A stretch of 64,000 bases of DNA from Lachnospiraceae bacterium A4 (GTDB lineage: Bacteria > Bacillota > Clostridia > Lachnospirales > Lachnospiraceae), in NCBI GenBank assembly GCA_000403215.2, contig KE159565.1:1-64000 (forward strand), in the 5' to 3' direction. Shown in pieces: positions 32,147 through 41,163 of the stretch; the stretch's first letter is position 1; each line of letters opens with the position of its first letter. The notes under the pieces are model-generated. The model saw only the letters and a list, made by a program, of their open reading frames with translations. It searched no databases and was not told the DNA's origin. A program made the translations under genes and the position numbers.

Positions 32147-32908
32147 TTGAAGGAAGCGGCAAGTAGCGGAAAAGAAAAAATGCTCCTGATTTCAGCCGGC
32201 ATAGAAATCATGCTGATTATCTGCATTACGGCAACGAATCTCAATCCAACGCCCATGAAATATTTTATTTTTTACAATCTCCTGTATGGGTTGGTATTCA
32301 GCCTTTTGATTCCGCTGTACTGTTTGTATAAGGAAAATGGAGTATCAGTTTCCGACAGCATGTTGGCAGAAGTCGGTTTCAAAAAGCCGGGCATACGGCA
32401 ATGGGTTGTTTTGGCTGCCTTTGTGGTATTTTCCGTTGGAGGGCAGCTTATCCCAAAGATGGCTGTCGGTGAGCAGATCCCTTGGCGCTTGCTGCCTATG
32501 GGCATTATACCGTTGATCATGACCACGTTTTTTGAGGAATTTTTATTCCGGGGATTTGTACAGAACAGGATTGAACGAAAATTTGGATGGGTACTGGCAA
32601 TTCTGGTTTCCGGGGCAATGTTCTCCCTTTATCATTTAGGCTATCCGGGATTCCGCACTTGGGAGGACATTCTTCTGCTGTTTGCAGTAGGGACTGGATT
32701 TGCGGCTGCATACAAGCTATCTGGTAATAACCTGATTGTATCCTTCTTTGTGAACCTGCCGAATGCTTTTGTTACTTACATATTGAAATATGAGCAGTTC
32801 CCCGTTATGCGTGTCAGTTCCACCATAGCGGCGGCTGTGACATTGGTGTTGATTGGGCTGATTCTTTTAGTATGTCGAAATGTACATCGAAGGATAAGGA
32901 GGCAATAG
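32147..32908 (+). CDS. CPBP intramembrane metalloprotease next to the zipper peptide
   Basis: This is a 253-residue membrane protein from the TTG at 32147 preceded by GGGTGG, one base after the peptide's stop. Seven to eight hydrophobic segments. FFEEFLFRGF gives the E-E-x3-R motif and SLYHLGYPG the His of motif 2; the third motif is probably in FFVNLPNAF, which has Asn but no His at the usual place. The immediate coupling to a small hydrophobic peptide points to processing of, or immunity to, that peptide. Confidence 0.85.
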   Translation: MKEAASSGKEKMLLISAGIEIMLIICITATNLNPTPMKYFIFYNLLYGLVFSLLIPLYCLYKENGVSVSDSMLAEVGFKKPGIRQWVVLAAFVVFSVGGQLIPKMAVGEQIPWRLLPMGIIPLIMTTFFEEFLFRGFVQNRIERKFGWVLAILVSGAMFSLYHLGYPGFRTWEDILLLFAVGTGFAAAYKLSGNNLIVSFFVNLPNAFVTYILKYEQFPVMRVSSTIAAAVTLVLIGLILLVCRNVHRRIRRQ

Positions 32909-32912
32909 AATC

Positions 32913-33071
32913 ATGACAGGATTAAAAAGAGGAAGCGTGAAGCTTTTATCCCATCAGCGGAAAGCAAAAATGCATAGAATGCCTGCTGAAAGAAGCATAT
33001 GTATGGAGAAAGCTTCAGGATACATAGAGAAGCAAAGAGATGCCAATAAATTTAAGGAGCACTGCTTATGA
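32913..33071 (+). CDS. 52-residue basic peptide, coupled to the next gene
   Basis: The ATG at 32913 follows AAGGAGG, four bases after the protease stop. The frame encodes 52 residues, strongly basic (KR, HQRKAK, HRMPAERS) with no membrane segment. Its TGA overlaps the next ATG (ATGA). Good ribosome site and overlap on both sides support a real gene. No family recognised; it could be a small regulator or a secreted-peptide precursor. Confidence 0.55.
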   Translation: MTGLKRGSVKLLSHQRKAKMHRMPAERSICMEKASGYIEKQRDANKFKEHCL

Positions 33072-33844
33072 AAAAGAAATTGTTCTTAATAATAACAAGT
33101 ATCGTATTGATTGGAACCATATGTATTTGGCTTTTGGCAAAAAATAAGCCTGCGGAGCAAATGCCTGTGGAGCGCTTAAACGAAGCAGTATCCCATTATA
33201 CGGATATGAACATAAACGATGATGAGGCATATTCCCTGAAAGTTTCGGACGTACAAATGCTGGTGACGACATATGCGCCTGAATATACGGTTTTTGGGGT
33301 TTCTGCCGATGCGTATACTGTCCGGCCCGGCCAAATGGATGAGACATTAACGGCAGAAGAACAGGATCTGCCAATCTGTAATTTTGACTATGCATTGCTT
33401 TACGATGAAAAAACAGACAAGTTTTATAATGTGAAATTCGAGGGAAAAGGGAAACCAGTCATCCCCGATTTTATAGAGGCGAAAGAATTAAACACATATG
33501 AACTTGAGCTGCCAGACGCAGGGGCAGTAGACAGCCTCATTCTCAAAAAAAATTCTGACATGCCCATCGTGATAAACGGCAAAGATGATATGGCAGGGAT
33601 TCTGGGTATTTTAGAAGATACAAAACCTACTACAAAGAGCGGCGAAATAGGTACACCCGTCCGTGTGGAAAACATTATCAATGTAGATTTTACCAGTAAA
33701 GAGAATGTGATATGCAGACTATTTCTATATGAAGATGAGGGAAAATATTTTATTGAGCAGACGAACAATGGAGTATATACGATCTCAAAAGAGGATTATG
33801 ATTTGATAGATAAATACATTCCCTATATAAATTACGAACCGTAA
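33068..33844 (+). CDS. Membrane-anchored DUF5301 protein
   Basis: This 258-residue protein has one N-terminal membrane helix (about 5-24) and an external domain. The C-terminal ~110 residues (SLILKKNSDMPIVINGKDD..., then KYFIEQTNNGVYTISKEDYD) fit the DUF5301 pattern, found in extracytoplasmic proteins beside ABC transporters of clostridia and bacilli. The function is unknown. It starts inside the stop of the 52-residue frame and lies 22 bp before the ATPase, suggesting a role as an external partner of the exporter. Confidence 0.7.
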   Translation: MKKKLFLIITSIVLIGTICIWLLAKNKPAEQMPVERLNEAVSHYTDMNINDDEAYSLKVSDVQMLVTTYAPEYTVFGVSADAYTVRPGQMDETLTAEEQDLPICNFDYALLYDEKTDKFYNVKFEGKGKPVIPDFIEAKELNTYELELPDAGAVDSLILKKNSDMPIVINGKDDMAGILGILEDTKPTTKSGEIGTPVRVENIINVDFTSKENVICRLFLYEDEGKYFIEQTNNGVYTISKEDYDLIDKYIPYINYEP

Positions 33845-33865
33845 GCAATGAAGGAGGGAAAAACA

Positions 33866-34618
33866 ATGTGGCATGGAAAAAAGAAAAGGACGGCAAGGGA
33901 GGCAGGTAAGATGGGAGACGCGCTCCTGACGATTCAAAATCTGAGTGCATGGTACAATAACGAGAAAAGGATACTTTTGGATTTCTCTTTTGCGCTGGAC
34001 GAGCATGAAGTGGCAGGATTGATTGGGCTGAACGGAGCCGGGAAAACCACATTTCTGAAGGTACTTTCCGGACTGCTCCCTACCTTTCGTTCTGAGGGTA
34101 TCTTCTTTTGTGGTGCACCTGTGGATTTCCGAAAGCAGGATTTTAAGCGCTGCCGCTACACGGTGTTTGCCGAGGACAATTCTTTTTCGTATTTTACCTT
34201 CTGGGAATATCTGGCCTATGTATGCGCCGCCTATGGGAAAGAGGTTCCGAATGTGTCGGAGCTGATACAGGGCTTTCATTTTGAAGAGTATACAGATACC
34301 CTGTTAAGGGAGCTGTCAACCGGAAACCGGAAAAAGGCATTCTTGATTACGGCTTTTGCCCTGAAACCCAGATTGCTTCTTTTGGACGAGCCGGTCAATG
34401 GGCTGGATTTCCAAAGTACGGAATACCTATATCGGCAGATTTCGGGGTATAAGGAACATGGAACCGTACTGTTTTCCTCACATATCCTAGAAAGCATCAC
34501 GCTGACTTCTGACCGGGTATTTGTCCTGGAGAACGGCAGAATCCGGCAGACATTTGAACGCGGGCAGATCAATGCCGAGGATATACGGGAGGCGCTGCAT
34601 GATGAAAATGACAGGTAA
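33866..34618 (+). CDS. ABC transporter ATP-binding protein
   Basis: This 250-residue ATPase starts at the ATG at 33866 after AAGGAGGG; an ATG at 33911 is an alternative. Walker A GLNGAGKTT, signature ELSTGNRKK (LSxGx instead of LSGGQ), Walker B LLLDEPVNGLD and H-loop LFSSHILES. The type is that of bacteriocin and antibiotic exporters with separate permeases. It overlaps the permease gene by 20 bp. Role inferred: export of, or immunity to, a product of this operon. Confidence 0.9.
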   Translation: MWHGKKKRTAREAGKMGDALLTIQNLSAWYNNEKRILLDFSFALDEHEVAGLIGLNGAGKTTFLKVLSGLLPTFRSEGIFFCGAPVDFRKQDFKRCRYTVFAEDNSFSYFTFWEYLAYVCAAYGKEVPNVSELIQGFHFEEYTDTLLRELSTGNRKKAFLITAFALKPRLLLLDEPVNGLDFQSTEYLYRQISGYKEHGTVLFSSHILESITLTSDRVFVLENGRIRQTFERGQINAEDIREALHDENDR

Positions 34619-35900
34619 AGCCTTTGCCAAAAAGTTGTTTGGGGCAAAATATGAGCGGCTGCCACGGACTCTTTTCATGGATGTGATTGTCTTTTGGGGA
34701 CTGTATATTGCCGGCTTTCAGGTTCAGATTGCATCGTTTATCCGGGTTTTGATGATCAGCACCTTTACTGCGGGCGTGATGTGGCAGGCCCTTTCTTCCA
34801 AAGATAACGCAGTGGAGCTTACGGCGATGCTGATGCTGCCATATCGACGCAGGGAGTTTGTTTTTTCTTATGTGGGGGTGCTGGGCGCCTATACGGTTCT
34901 TACAAAGACTGGGCTGCTTTTCGCGGTACTGATGGCCGTTTCTGCATGGAAACCGGTAGAACTGGTGGCAATGATCCTCTGCATGATCCATGCGGTTCTG
35001 ATGGCTGCCGCGGTTCATTCCGTGAGGAAATACTGGTATGTGGGCGGGCTATGGACTGCTGTCATAGTGTCTGCAATTTTATGCATGACAATACCTGACA
35101 CCGGAATTCTGTCTTTGGATTCTATTATATTTGGAAATGAAATCTTGGTTGACCTGTTGCTGCTTGTGAATGGTCTGTTTGCTGTCTTGATTTTATGGAG
35201 AGCAGACGGATACGATTTTTATCAGAAGGAGAGTAGGAAAAGCCATGGTAAAGCTTACCATGTAGTCCGGCAGGGGAAGAGGGCAACACTTTGGCGGTAT
35301 TTTTTCCGATATCTGAGCTGCCATAAGAATTATCTGCTCAATACCGCTGTGATGTGGTGTGTAGCTTTGGTACTGCCCTGTTTTTTTAGAAAAATGACCG
35401 GTCTGTCCGTTATTCCTGTGGGCTTTGCAATTCTATGTTTCAATACGCCCATCTGTATCCTGCTCTCCTGTGACCCTGATCTGGAGCAGGCAGTCCGTTT
35501 CCTGCCCGGGCAGAAAAGGCGCTTTTGCATTCCATACTGCCTGTTTATCTTTCTTTGTAATATGGCGGCGGATGTGATCTTCCTCTGTAGCTGGCAGATA
35601 CAAAACGGCAGCGTCACCGTCCAAATGACTGCGGGGGCTGTTTTCTTTGCCCTTCAGAGTGCGGTGTTGTCTGTGCTGCTGGAATGGTTTTATCCCATAC
35701 GGGACTGGAAGATCGAAAGCGACCTGTGGCACCATCCGCGGAAATATGCGGTTCCGGTGGTAATGCTTCTGCTTGCGGGGGCAGTCTTAGCCTGTCCGGT
35801 ACTGCTGTATGCCCTGCTGGTTCTGCTGGTTGTAGAAATCGCAGTTTTACTTTTTATCCTTAATTTGCAAAAGCGCTCACTTGTTTTAACATTAAAGTAA
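34599..35900 (+). CDS. Large ABC permease-like membrane protein
   Basis: This 433-residue protein starts at one of the ATGs at 34599/34602, inside the ATPase gene, after GGGAGG. Ten to twelve hydrophobic segments and few charged loops; no signature family beyond ABC-2-like exporters. It is the last gene of the run that begins with the XRE regulator. The basic segment around 225-245 (KSHGKAYHVVRQGKRATLW) probably faces the cytoplasm and the ATPase. Confidence 0.75.
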   Translation: MMKMTGKAFAKKLFGAKYERLPRTLFMDVIVFWGLYIAGFQVQIASFIRVLMISTFTAGVMWQALSSKDNAVELTAMLMLPYRRREFVFSYVGVLGAYTVLTKTGLLFAVLMAVSAWKPVELVAMILCMIHAVLMAAAVHSVRKYWYVGGLWTAVIVSAILCMTIPDTGILSLDSIIFGNEILVDLLLLVNGLFAVLILWRADGYDFYQKESRKSHGKAYHVVRQGKRATLWRYFFRYLSCHKNYLLNTAVMWCVALVLPCFFRKMTGLSVIPVGFAILCFNTPICILLSCDPDLEQAVRFLPGQKRRFCIPYCLFIFLCNMAADVIFLCSWQIQNGSVTVQMTAGAVFFALQSAVLSVLLEWFYPIRDWKIESDLWHHPRKYAVPVVMLLLAGAVLACPVLLYALLVLLVVEIAVLLFILNLQKRSLVLTLK

Positions 35901-35944
35901 ATGGACGATACCCATAGTAAAAACAGAATAAGGAATGAGGTTAG

Positions 35945-36481
35945 ATGATAACGATAGAAACGAATCGGTTACTTTTGAGAAATTATAAAGTGACAGATTT
36001 TGAAGATATTTTAAAATATTTTTCCGATGAAGAAGTCAGCAAATTTGAAGATTTTTATCCAATGTCAGAAAAACAGGTAAGAAACATGATTGCTGAGTGG
36101 AAGGATATGGATAATCGTCTTGTTGCTGAATTAAAAGTAAAGCAGAAAGTTATAGGAAGTGTTGGCTATTGGATAGATGATGAAGGACATTATTGTATAG
36201 ATTATGATTTTAATCCGAGATATTGCGCACAAGGTTATGCGACAGAAGCAAGTGATGCACTTGTTCATTATCTGTTTGAGTCCGTAGGCATTTGTGCAAT
36301 TTATGGAGATTGTGATGTGCGGAATGTATCTTCATGGAAACTTTTAGAAAGATTAGGATTTCAACGCATCAGCACGCTTGATCATCAATCATATAAAAAT
36401 GATAAAAATGGGAATCCAATTTTCATTCATACATTTTTATATGAGTTGAAAAAAGCCCAGTTCAGACCTCTGGGCGGTTGA
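35945..36481 (+). CDS. RimJ/RimL-type N-acetyltransferase
   Basis: This 178-residue GNAT enzyme begins TIETNRLLLRNYKVTDFEDI, the classical RimL-like start. The core IDYDFNPRYCAQGYATEASD holds the acetyl-CoA motif (R-x2-x-G-x-A), and DVRNVSSWKLLERLGF is the conserved C-terminal helix (N-x2-S-x3-L-x-K/R-L-G-F). Substrates in the family include ribosomal proteins and aminoglycoside-like amines. AGGAATGAGG precedes the ATG. It stands alone after the ABC genes. Confidence 0.88.
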   Translation: MITIETNRLLLRNYKVTDFEDILKYFSDEEVSKFEDFYPMSEKQVRNMIAEWKDMDNRLVAELKVKQKVIGSVGYWIDDEGHYCIDYDFNPRYCAQGYATEASDALVHYLFESVGICAIYGDCDVRNVSSWKLLERLGFQRISTLDHQSYKNDKNGNPIFIHTFLYELKKAQFRPLGG

Positions 36482-36682
36482 CATAAAAAATAACTGACGC
36501 ATCCTGACCTGGCTATTTCTCCGATTATACATGTGATGTTCTGGATTGCCAGCCGGGGGATATTTTAGAGTATAAAAAAGATGATTGAAACTTGAAAAGT
36601 CCCCCTTAAATAGATTTTGGCTATTTACCTTATCTACGCAAGGGGAAGCATATCACTGCGCTCTGACGCTGTGCGGCTTAGT

Positions 36683-37261
36683 CTATTGTGATTGTGGTGG
36701 AAGTTTACCTTTTAAATAAGTATCAATATCCTTCCGCAATTGTGAACGTTTTCCAGTTCCCGTAAAAAGTTTTTTTAAAGGCTCAAGAATTAAAAGAGTG
36801 CCATATACTGTCTCATAGGAAAGCCTGATATGAAAATAATTGATTTGTTCTATTACCGCCATGAAATACAGTAAAATGCCAACAATGATTCCAGATAAAT
36901 CTTCTTTTTTAAGAACCGCAATCATCATGATTGGCAGATAGGCTGCTAATAAAATTACATTGATCCATCTTAACTTACTGTAAATCCTGCCAATTTCAAA
37001 ATTACTGAACGCCGTTTTTCTTTTCACCATTCTCAATTTATTACGCCAATAGAAGCTGCCCTCTACTACGATGACAGAAAATATGAACAATGGATAGAAT
37101 GAAATCCAATTTAATTCAAACGCGTTCTCCCCTAAGTCCATATCAACAATATACTTTGCTGCGAAATAAATTCCGGCAAACATGAACATGCCGTACAGTT
37201 CAAAGTCAGCCAAAAATTTCAGTTCTTTTTCAATGGGTCTTTTCTTTAGCTGTTTTGCCAT
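36683..37261 (-). CDS. Membrane protein of unknown function
   Basis: This is a 192-residue protein from the ATG at 37261, 10 bases after AAAGGAG on the minus strand. Four hydrophobic segments, two close pairs, with a basic cytoplasmic C-terminus (GTGKRSQLRKDIDTYLKGK). No known motif. It lies 107 bp downstream of the BlaR1-like gene on the same strand and may be its cotranscribed target. Confidence 0.65.
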   Translation of the reverse strand: MAKQLKKRPIEKELKFLADFELYGMFMFAGIYFAAKYIVDMDLGENAFELNWISFYPLFIFSVIVVEGSFYWRNKLRMVKRKTAFSNFEIGRIYSKLRWINVILLAAYLPIMMIAVLKKEDLSGIIVGILLYFMAVIEQINYFHIRLSYETVYGTLLILEPLKKLFTGTGKRSQLRKDIDTYLKGKLPPQSQ

Positions 37262-37368
37262 ATCGTGTGGTCTCCTTTGCAACTTCGAATTTTTGCCATT
37301 AACAGAATACCACAATCACACTTATATTTCTACCAAAATTCTATCAAATTGAATTTCTTTTTATTGTC

Positions 37369-38865
37369 TTAATGCTCAAGCTGATAGTATTCTAGTGGCA
37401 TTGTAAGGTATCTGCCATCATCGCTTACCCCGATTACAATTTCTTGTGAGCTGCCAATTTCGATAATATCACCAGCCTTCACGGTGCCAATCTCAGTAGA
37501 AAAATTTTTCTGTTCTGGGAAAGTTTGATTGGTAGTAACGGTAATTTTTTGACCGTCTATCCCTGAAAATAGTACTGTCTCCGGTGTATCCTTTAAAACA
37601 GCGGTATAGTGATTGTGGTTTATATGCAGTTCATAATCTTTCCCATCTATTTCTATGACAGTGCCATCGGAAAAACTGTCTGAAGGAAGTCTTTCATAGG
37701 AAACTGGGTCAATTGGTATAAAAATACGAGTTTCAGACTGATCAATAAGTTTGACAGCTTCGTAGTATCCGGCTGTATAAATCGTTTCGCCATCTAACAC
37801 GTAATCCTCTGAAAGATAATAATAATTGTCCCCTTTGCCGTAAGGCTGCATATTGGGAGCCGCAAACACGGACGCGTTCTCATCAAGCGGAGCGGGTGTG
37901 CTTCTGGCTTGCGCAGAAGTGGCAAACATTGTCATGATTCCACCAACGATCAAACATGCAGAGACAAACGACAATCTTGTTGCTTTTTTCATTTTCATAA
38001 TTGCTGTAATCCTTTCCTCAATTGCATTTTGGCTGAAATTCGTGCAAAATGGAAATAAGCCACTTTGCTTTTCTTCCATGTTAATCAGTATCAGGGAGTA
38101 AACTGCTTTTGATTTTTCACCAAATTGTCGTACAACGCACTCGTCACACGTCAATTCAACATCCCGGTTAAAAAGTAAGTACATTACCCAAACCATAGGA
38201 TTGAACCAGTGAATACAAAGTACAATGGTGGCGATTATTTTTTTAAGAATATCCAAACGGCAAACATGTATATACTCATGTGAAAGCATATAGAGCAGAT
38301 GGTTTGTATTATTCCAGTCTGTTTCCTTTGGCATTAATATCACAGGGTGAAAAATGCCATAAGTTAAAGGTGACAAAATTCTGTCTGACTGCCGGATGGA
38401 AATAGATCGTTTTATGGAATGTTCTCTCAGCCATTGTGCTGCATAATCACTGTTTACAGGTAAGGATGTCTGAAATTCAACCCGGCAGCGAAGATAAGAA
38501 ACGATAAAAAATAATGAAAAAACGATCATTCCCGTACACCAGACCACAAAGAATATAGAAGAAGAATCCGGTGTTCCGACGCGATGTTCCTGTACCCAAG
38601 CGGTGTTTGGCATATTCGCGGCTGGGCTTCTGAATGTGGAATCAGACGTTATCCGGTTGAGCAGCGTATAGATACTAAACACAAATGGTATGGAAAATGG
38701 AATAAGCAGTCTTAAAAAGACAATCTCCCATAAAATAAGGAACGTTTTCTTCGGGATTTTGTGAATCAGCATCGCTCGAACGACAACAACTGCGATGATG
38801 AGAACCGACCCTCTAAAGCTCATACCAAGAAGATTTAGCTCCGGGCCAAAAAGGTTCACGCCCAT
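37369..38865 (-). CDS. BlaR1-like M56 metallopeptidase
   Basis: This is a 498-residue protein from the ATG at 38865 (AAAGGAGG 9 bases upstream). Three or four membrane helices precede and follow the zinc site HEYIH (in MLSHEYIHVCRLD), with a downstream Glu in LTCDECVVR completing M56. The external C-terminal ~170 residues are not a penicillin-binding domain. BlaR1/MecR1 proteins sense antibiotics and inactivate the repressor BlaI, but no blaI gene is found next to it. The sensor ligand is therefore unknown. Confidence 0.88.
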   Translation of the reverse strand: MGVNLFGPELNLLGMSFRGSVLIIAVVVVRAMLIHKIPKKTFLILWEIVFLRLLIPFSIPFVFSIYTLLNRITSDSTFRSPAANMPNTAWVQEHRVGTPDSSSIFFVVWCTGMIVFSLFFIVSYLRCRVEFQTSLPVNSDYAAQWLREHSIKRSISIRQSDRILSPLTYGIFHPVILMPKETDWNNTNHLLYMLSHEYIHVCRLDILKKIIATIVLCIHWFNPMVWVMYLLFNRDVELTCDECVVRQFGEKSKAVYSLILINMEEKQSGLFPFCTNFSQNAIEERITAIMKMKKATRLSFVSACLIVGGIMTMFATSAQARSTPAPLDENASVFAAPNMQPYGKGDNYYYLSEDYVLDGETIYTAGYYEAVKLIDQSETRIFIPIDPVSYERLPSDSFSDGTVIEIDGKDYELHINHNHYTAVLKDTPETVLFSGIDGQKITVTTNQTFPEQKNFSTEIGTVKAGDIIEIGSSQEIVIGVSDDGRYLTMPLEYYQLEH

Positions 38866-38891
38866 TGGTAAATACCTCCTTTCATAAAATA

Positions 38892-38942
38892 TCACAAGAC
38901 CGTGGTAGTGTAACTTAATTATAAACTACCACAGTCTTGTGA
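38892..38942 (-). promoter_or_regulatory. Large operator-like inverted repeat before the BlaR1-like gene
   Basis: TCACAAGACCGTGGTAGT (38892-38909) and ACTACCACAGTCTTGTGA (38925-38942) are reverse complements with one mismatch. Each arm contains an inner dyad CACA-N4-TGTG. The 15-base centre holds TATAATT read on the minus strand. BlaI-type repressors bind such dyads over their promoters. Confidence 0.65.
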
Positions 38943-39050
38943 AATTGTCAATATTTTAAAACTAGAAAAAATTACAACCTATCAAATAAAAACCGTACTT
39001 AATGATAGAGAGGTCTGATTTCAGAAAAAACAAGCAGGAGGGAACCACAT

Positions 39051-39161
39051 GTGGACGATCATAAAATTATAGAACTGTACTGGGCGCGAAAAGAGATTGC
39101 AATTAAGGAAACTTCTATAAAATACGGGGGATTATGTAACCGTATTGCAAAAAACATTCTT
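39051..39161 (+). pseudogene. 5' remnant of an ECF sigma-factor gene
   Basis: After AGGAGGG a GTG frame encodes HKIIELYWARKEIAIKETS and GGLCNRIAKNIL, the start of sigma-70 region 2 of ECF sigma factors. After ~37 codons the match ends, and the frame runs into unrelated sequence. Regions 2.3-4 are absent. Confidence 0.55.
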
Positions 39162-39163
39162 TT

Positions 39164-39580
39164 TAGACTTATCGCTATCTTTTCGCAACAAGTAATGAAA
39201 CATATATTCTCCATTATGCAAGTGATGTGCAATACGACCCAGCAGATCAAGAGCAGGAAAGTATATACCAAGCAATGATGTCTGAAATTAAGGATATTCA
39301 GTTTGCTATTCATAATGTGTTTGAAAATATTACAGACAATGCTGTTTCCAATGATATCATAGAACCGGGTATGCTGGCTGATGACGGGAAAAGTCTCGTG
39401 TGGGAAGCAATGTCTGAGAGAGAAATTGACGGAGACGTGTGTCATGCATTTGAGTTGAGATATTCCGAAGATGAAACCATTAACGGAGAAATGGCAGGAC
39501 GGCTTCTTGGCATTTACGCTGTATCAAAGGACGGAAAGAAGTTTTATCAATATAACATGGCGAATGATACATGGGAATAA
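39164..39580 (+). pseudogene. 3' remnant of an unidentified, probably exported protein
   Basis: A different frame is open from about 39,164 to the TAA at 39580, with FATSNETYILHYASDV at its start and no start codon before the GTG at 39227. It ends KDGKKFYQYNMANDTWE. Composition suggests the C-terminal domain of a secreted or lipoprotein-type protein. It joins the sigma remnant at a deletion point. No family recognised. Confidence 0.4.
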
Positions 39581-39643
39581 GCCGATTCAGCCTTTACAGG
39601 CGAAGTTGGGGGCAGGGAAGATAAAACTTCCCTACGCGAATAA

Positions 39644-40945
39644 CTATTTCTCCACCCCATTCAAATTCACATGCTCGTCCTCCTCCATCGGAATCATCAG
39701 GTACTTCTGCCCGTCAATCGTATCGAACTTCACCCGCTCTGCCTTCTCAGGCTTCATGCGCAGAAAGACCTCCGCCCAGTTTTTGGCCTCCTCGGGGTCA
39801 AGCGGCGCCTCCATCTTGACAAGCGTTTCGATCTGCTCTGTTTTTTCTTCATTTTCCTGCTTGGTGTCCTTGAGCTCTTGCTTTAAGGAGGCAACCTCTT
39901 CAAGAAGTTTGATTTCCTTCTTTTCCTTGTTGTTTTTCTCGATGGCTTTCTCGTTGACCAGATTGCGCACGACGGGCGGCTTGTCGCTGAACTCCTCTGT
40001 GAAATGATCCTGTATCTGCATCACAGCGGCGTCCGGGAGTTTGGTGTCCGCAAACACTTCCTTGATAATTTCCGTTGTGAGGGTAAATTCCTCTGGCTCT
40101 ACAATCACAAGATCTTCCATCGCCGCCTCGTGCTCCTCGGCAATGTCGTTTAATTTTTCCTGAATGTTGATGAGCATCTCATCGCTGTCTTCGATGATGG
40201 GCGCGATGGCGGTCTTGACGATGCTGCGAAAGGCGTTGTGTTCCTCCGTGGCGGTCCGCTTCGCACCGCAGCCAAGCGCCGCCTCGATAAAGTCGCGGTG
40301 CGAATCCTTGGCGTCGCGCACATAATATGTAAGGGAATGAATGTCTGCGGAGCGCTCTGCAAAGGAGGGGAACAGAAAGCCGACATCGGGCGCAGCAACG
40401 ACCCAGTCCTGTACGCGGATGCCGATGCGGTTGAGGTCGGCGCGGTAGCCAAGCCCCGGCTTGGACAGATTGACCGGACAGATCGCGCACAGCAGGTAGG
40501 TAAAGACCTCCTCGGATTCATCGAGTTTGAGGTCATCGTTTGTCTTGGTGATGACATCGTATGCATCGTGGAACACGAGGATTAAATAGTTGCCCACATA
40601 GTCGTAATTTTCGATAATTCTGTCGTACAGGTGCGCTAATAATTCCGGGTTTTTGAGCCCGCTCTCGCGCAGCCCCAGCAGATACTGCTGTTTGCCGCCG
40701 GGTTCCTCCTCCTCGCTTGCAAAATGCAGCTCCAGAAGGTTGTTTCCGATGGTGCCTGAAAGCGTTTTCTTTGCGATTTCAAGGTACTTAAAAAACTCTT
40801 CATCTTCCAGATTGAGGAAGGTTTCGCTTAACTCCACAACCTTATTTTTGCTGGCGTCTACATAGCAGCCGCACATTCTGGTGATGGTGCAGTTCTCTTT
40901 CTTGAAGCGTCTTTTTAATTCTAGGATATCTTTGTTGCGTAACAT
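39644..40945 (-). CDS. DUF4317 family protein
   Basis: This 433-residue soluble protein begins MLRNKDILELKRRFKKENCT and continues TRMCGCYVDASKNKV, the standard DUF4317 start. The family is widespread in Lachnospiraceae and of unknown function. Residues ~340-385 form a charged coiled coil (KKEIKLLEEVASLKQELKDT). GGAGTGAG precedes the ATG. It marks the return to conserved chromosome after the accessory region. Confidence 0.9.
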   Translation of the reverse strand: MLRNKDILELKRRFKKENCTITRMCGCYVDASKNKVVELSETFLNLEDEEFFKYLEIAKKTLSGTIGNNLLELHFASEEEEPGGKQQYLLGLRESGLKNPELLAHLYDRIIENYDYVGNYLILVFHDAYDVITKTNDDLKLDESEEVFTYLLCAICPVNLSKPGLGYRADLNRIGIRVQDWVVAAPDVGFLFPSFAERSADIHSLTYYVRDAKDSHRDFIEAALGCGAKRTATEEHNAFRSIVKTAIAPIIEDSDEMLINIQEKLNDIAEEHEAAMEDLVIVEPEEFTLTTEIIKEVFADTKLPDAAVMQIQDHFTEEFSDKPPVVRNLVNEKAIEKNNKEKKEIKLLEEVASLKQELKDTKQENEEKTEQIETLVKMEAPLDPEEAKNWAEVFLRMKPEKAERVKFDTIDGQKYLMIPMEEDEHVNLNGVEK

Positions 40946-41163
40946 ATGAAATTCTCACTCCTATGCTTAGATTCTGTGGAAATTGCGGCTGTGATTTATC
41001 ACCGCCGCGGAAATCGTTCATAATACACGTAGTGTATCATATTTGGATACAGGCTTCAATACGCATTTTAATATCTCCTTTTCAAAATAAATATGATGGA
41101 GTGGCGCTCTGAAACGTTTTGTGATAAGATAACAGCATAGGGCAATGGAAAGAGAGGGGTGCG

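Noticed and set aside
41023-41037. ATACAC-GTA-GTGTAT palindrome before the AAA-ATPase gene
   Set aside because: Short arms, 127 bases from the start codon and no -10 overlap; too weak to call an operator.
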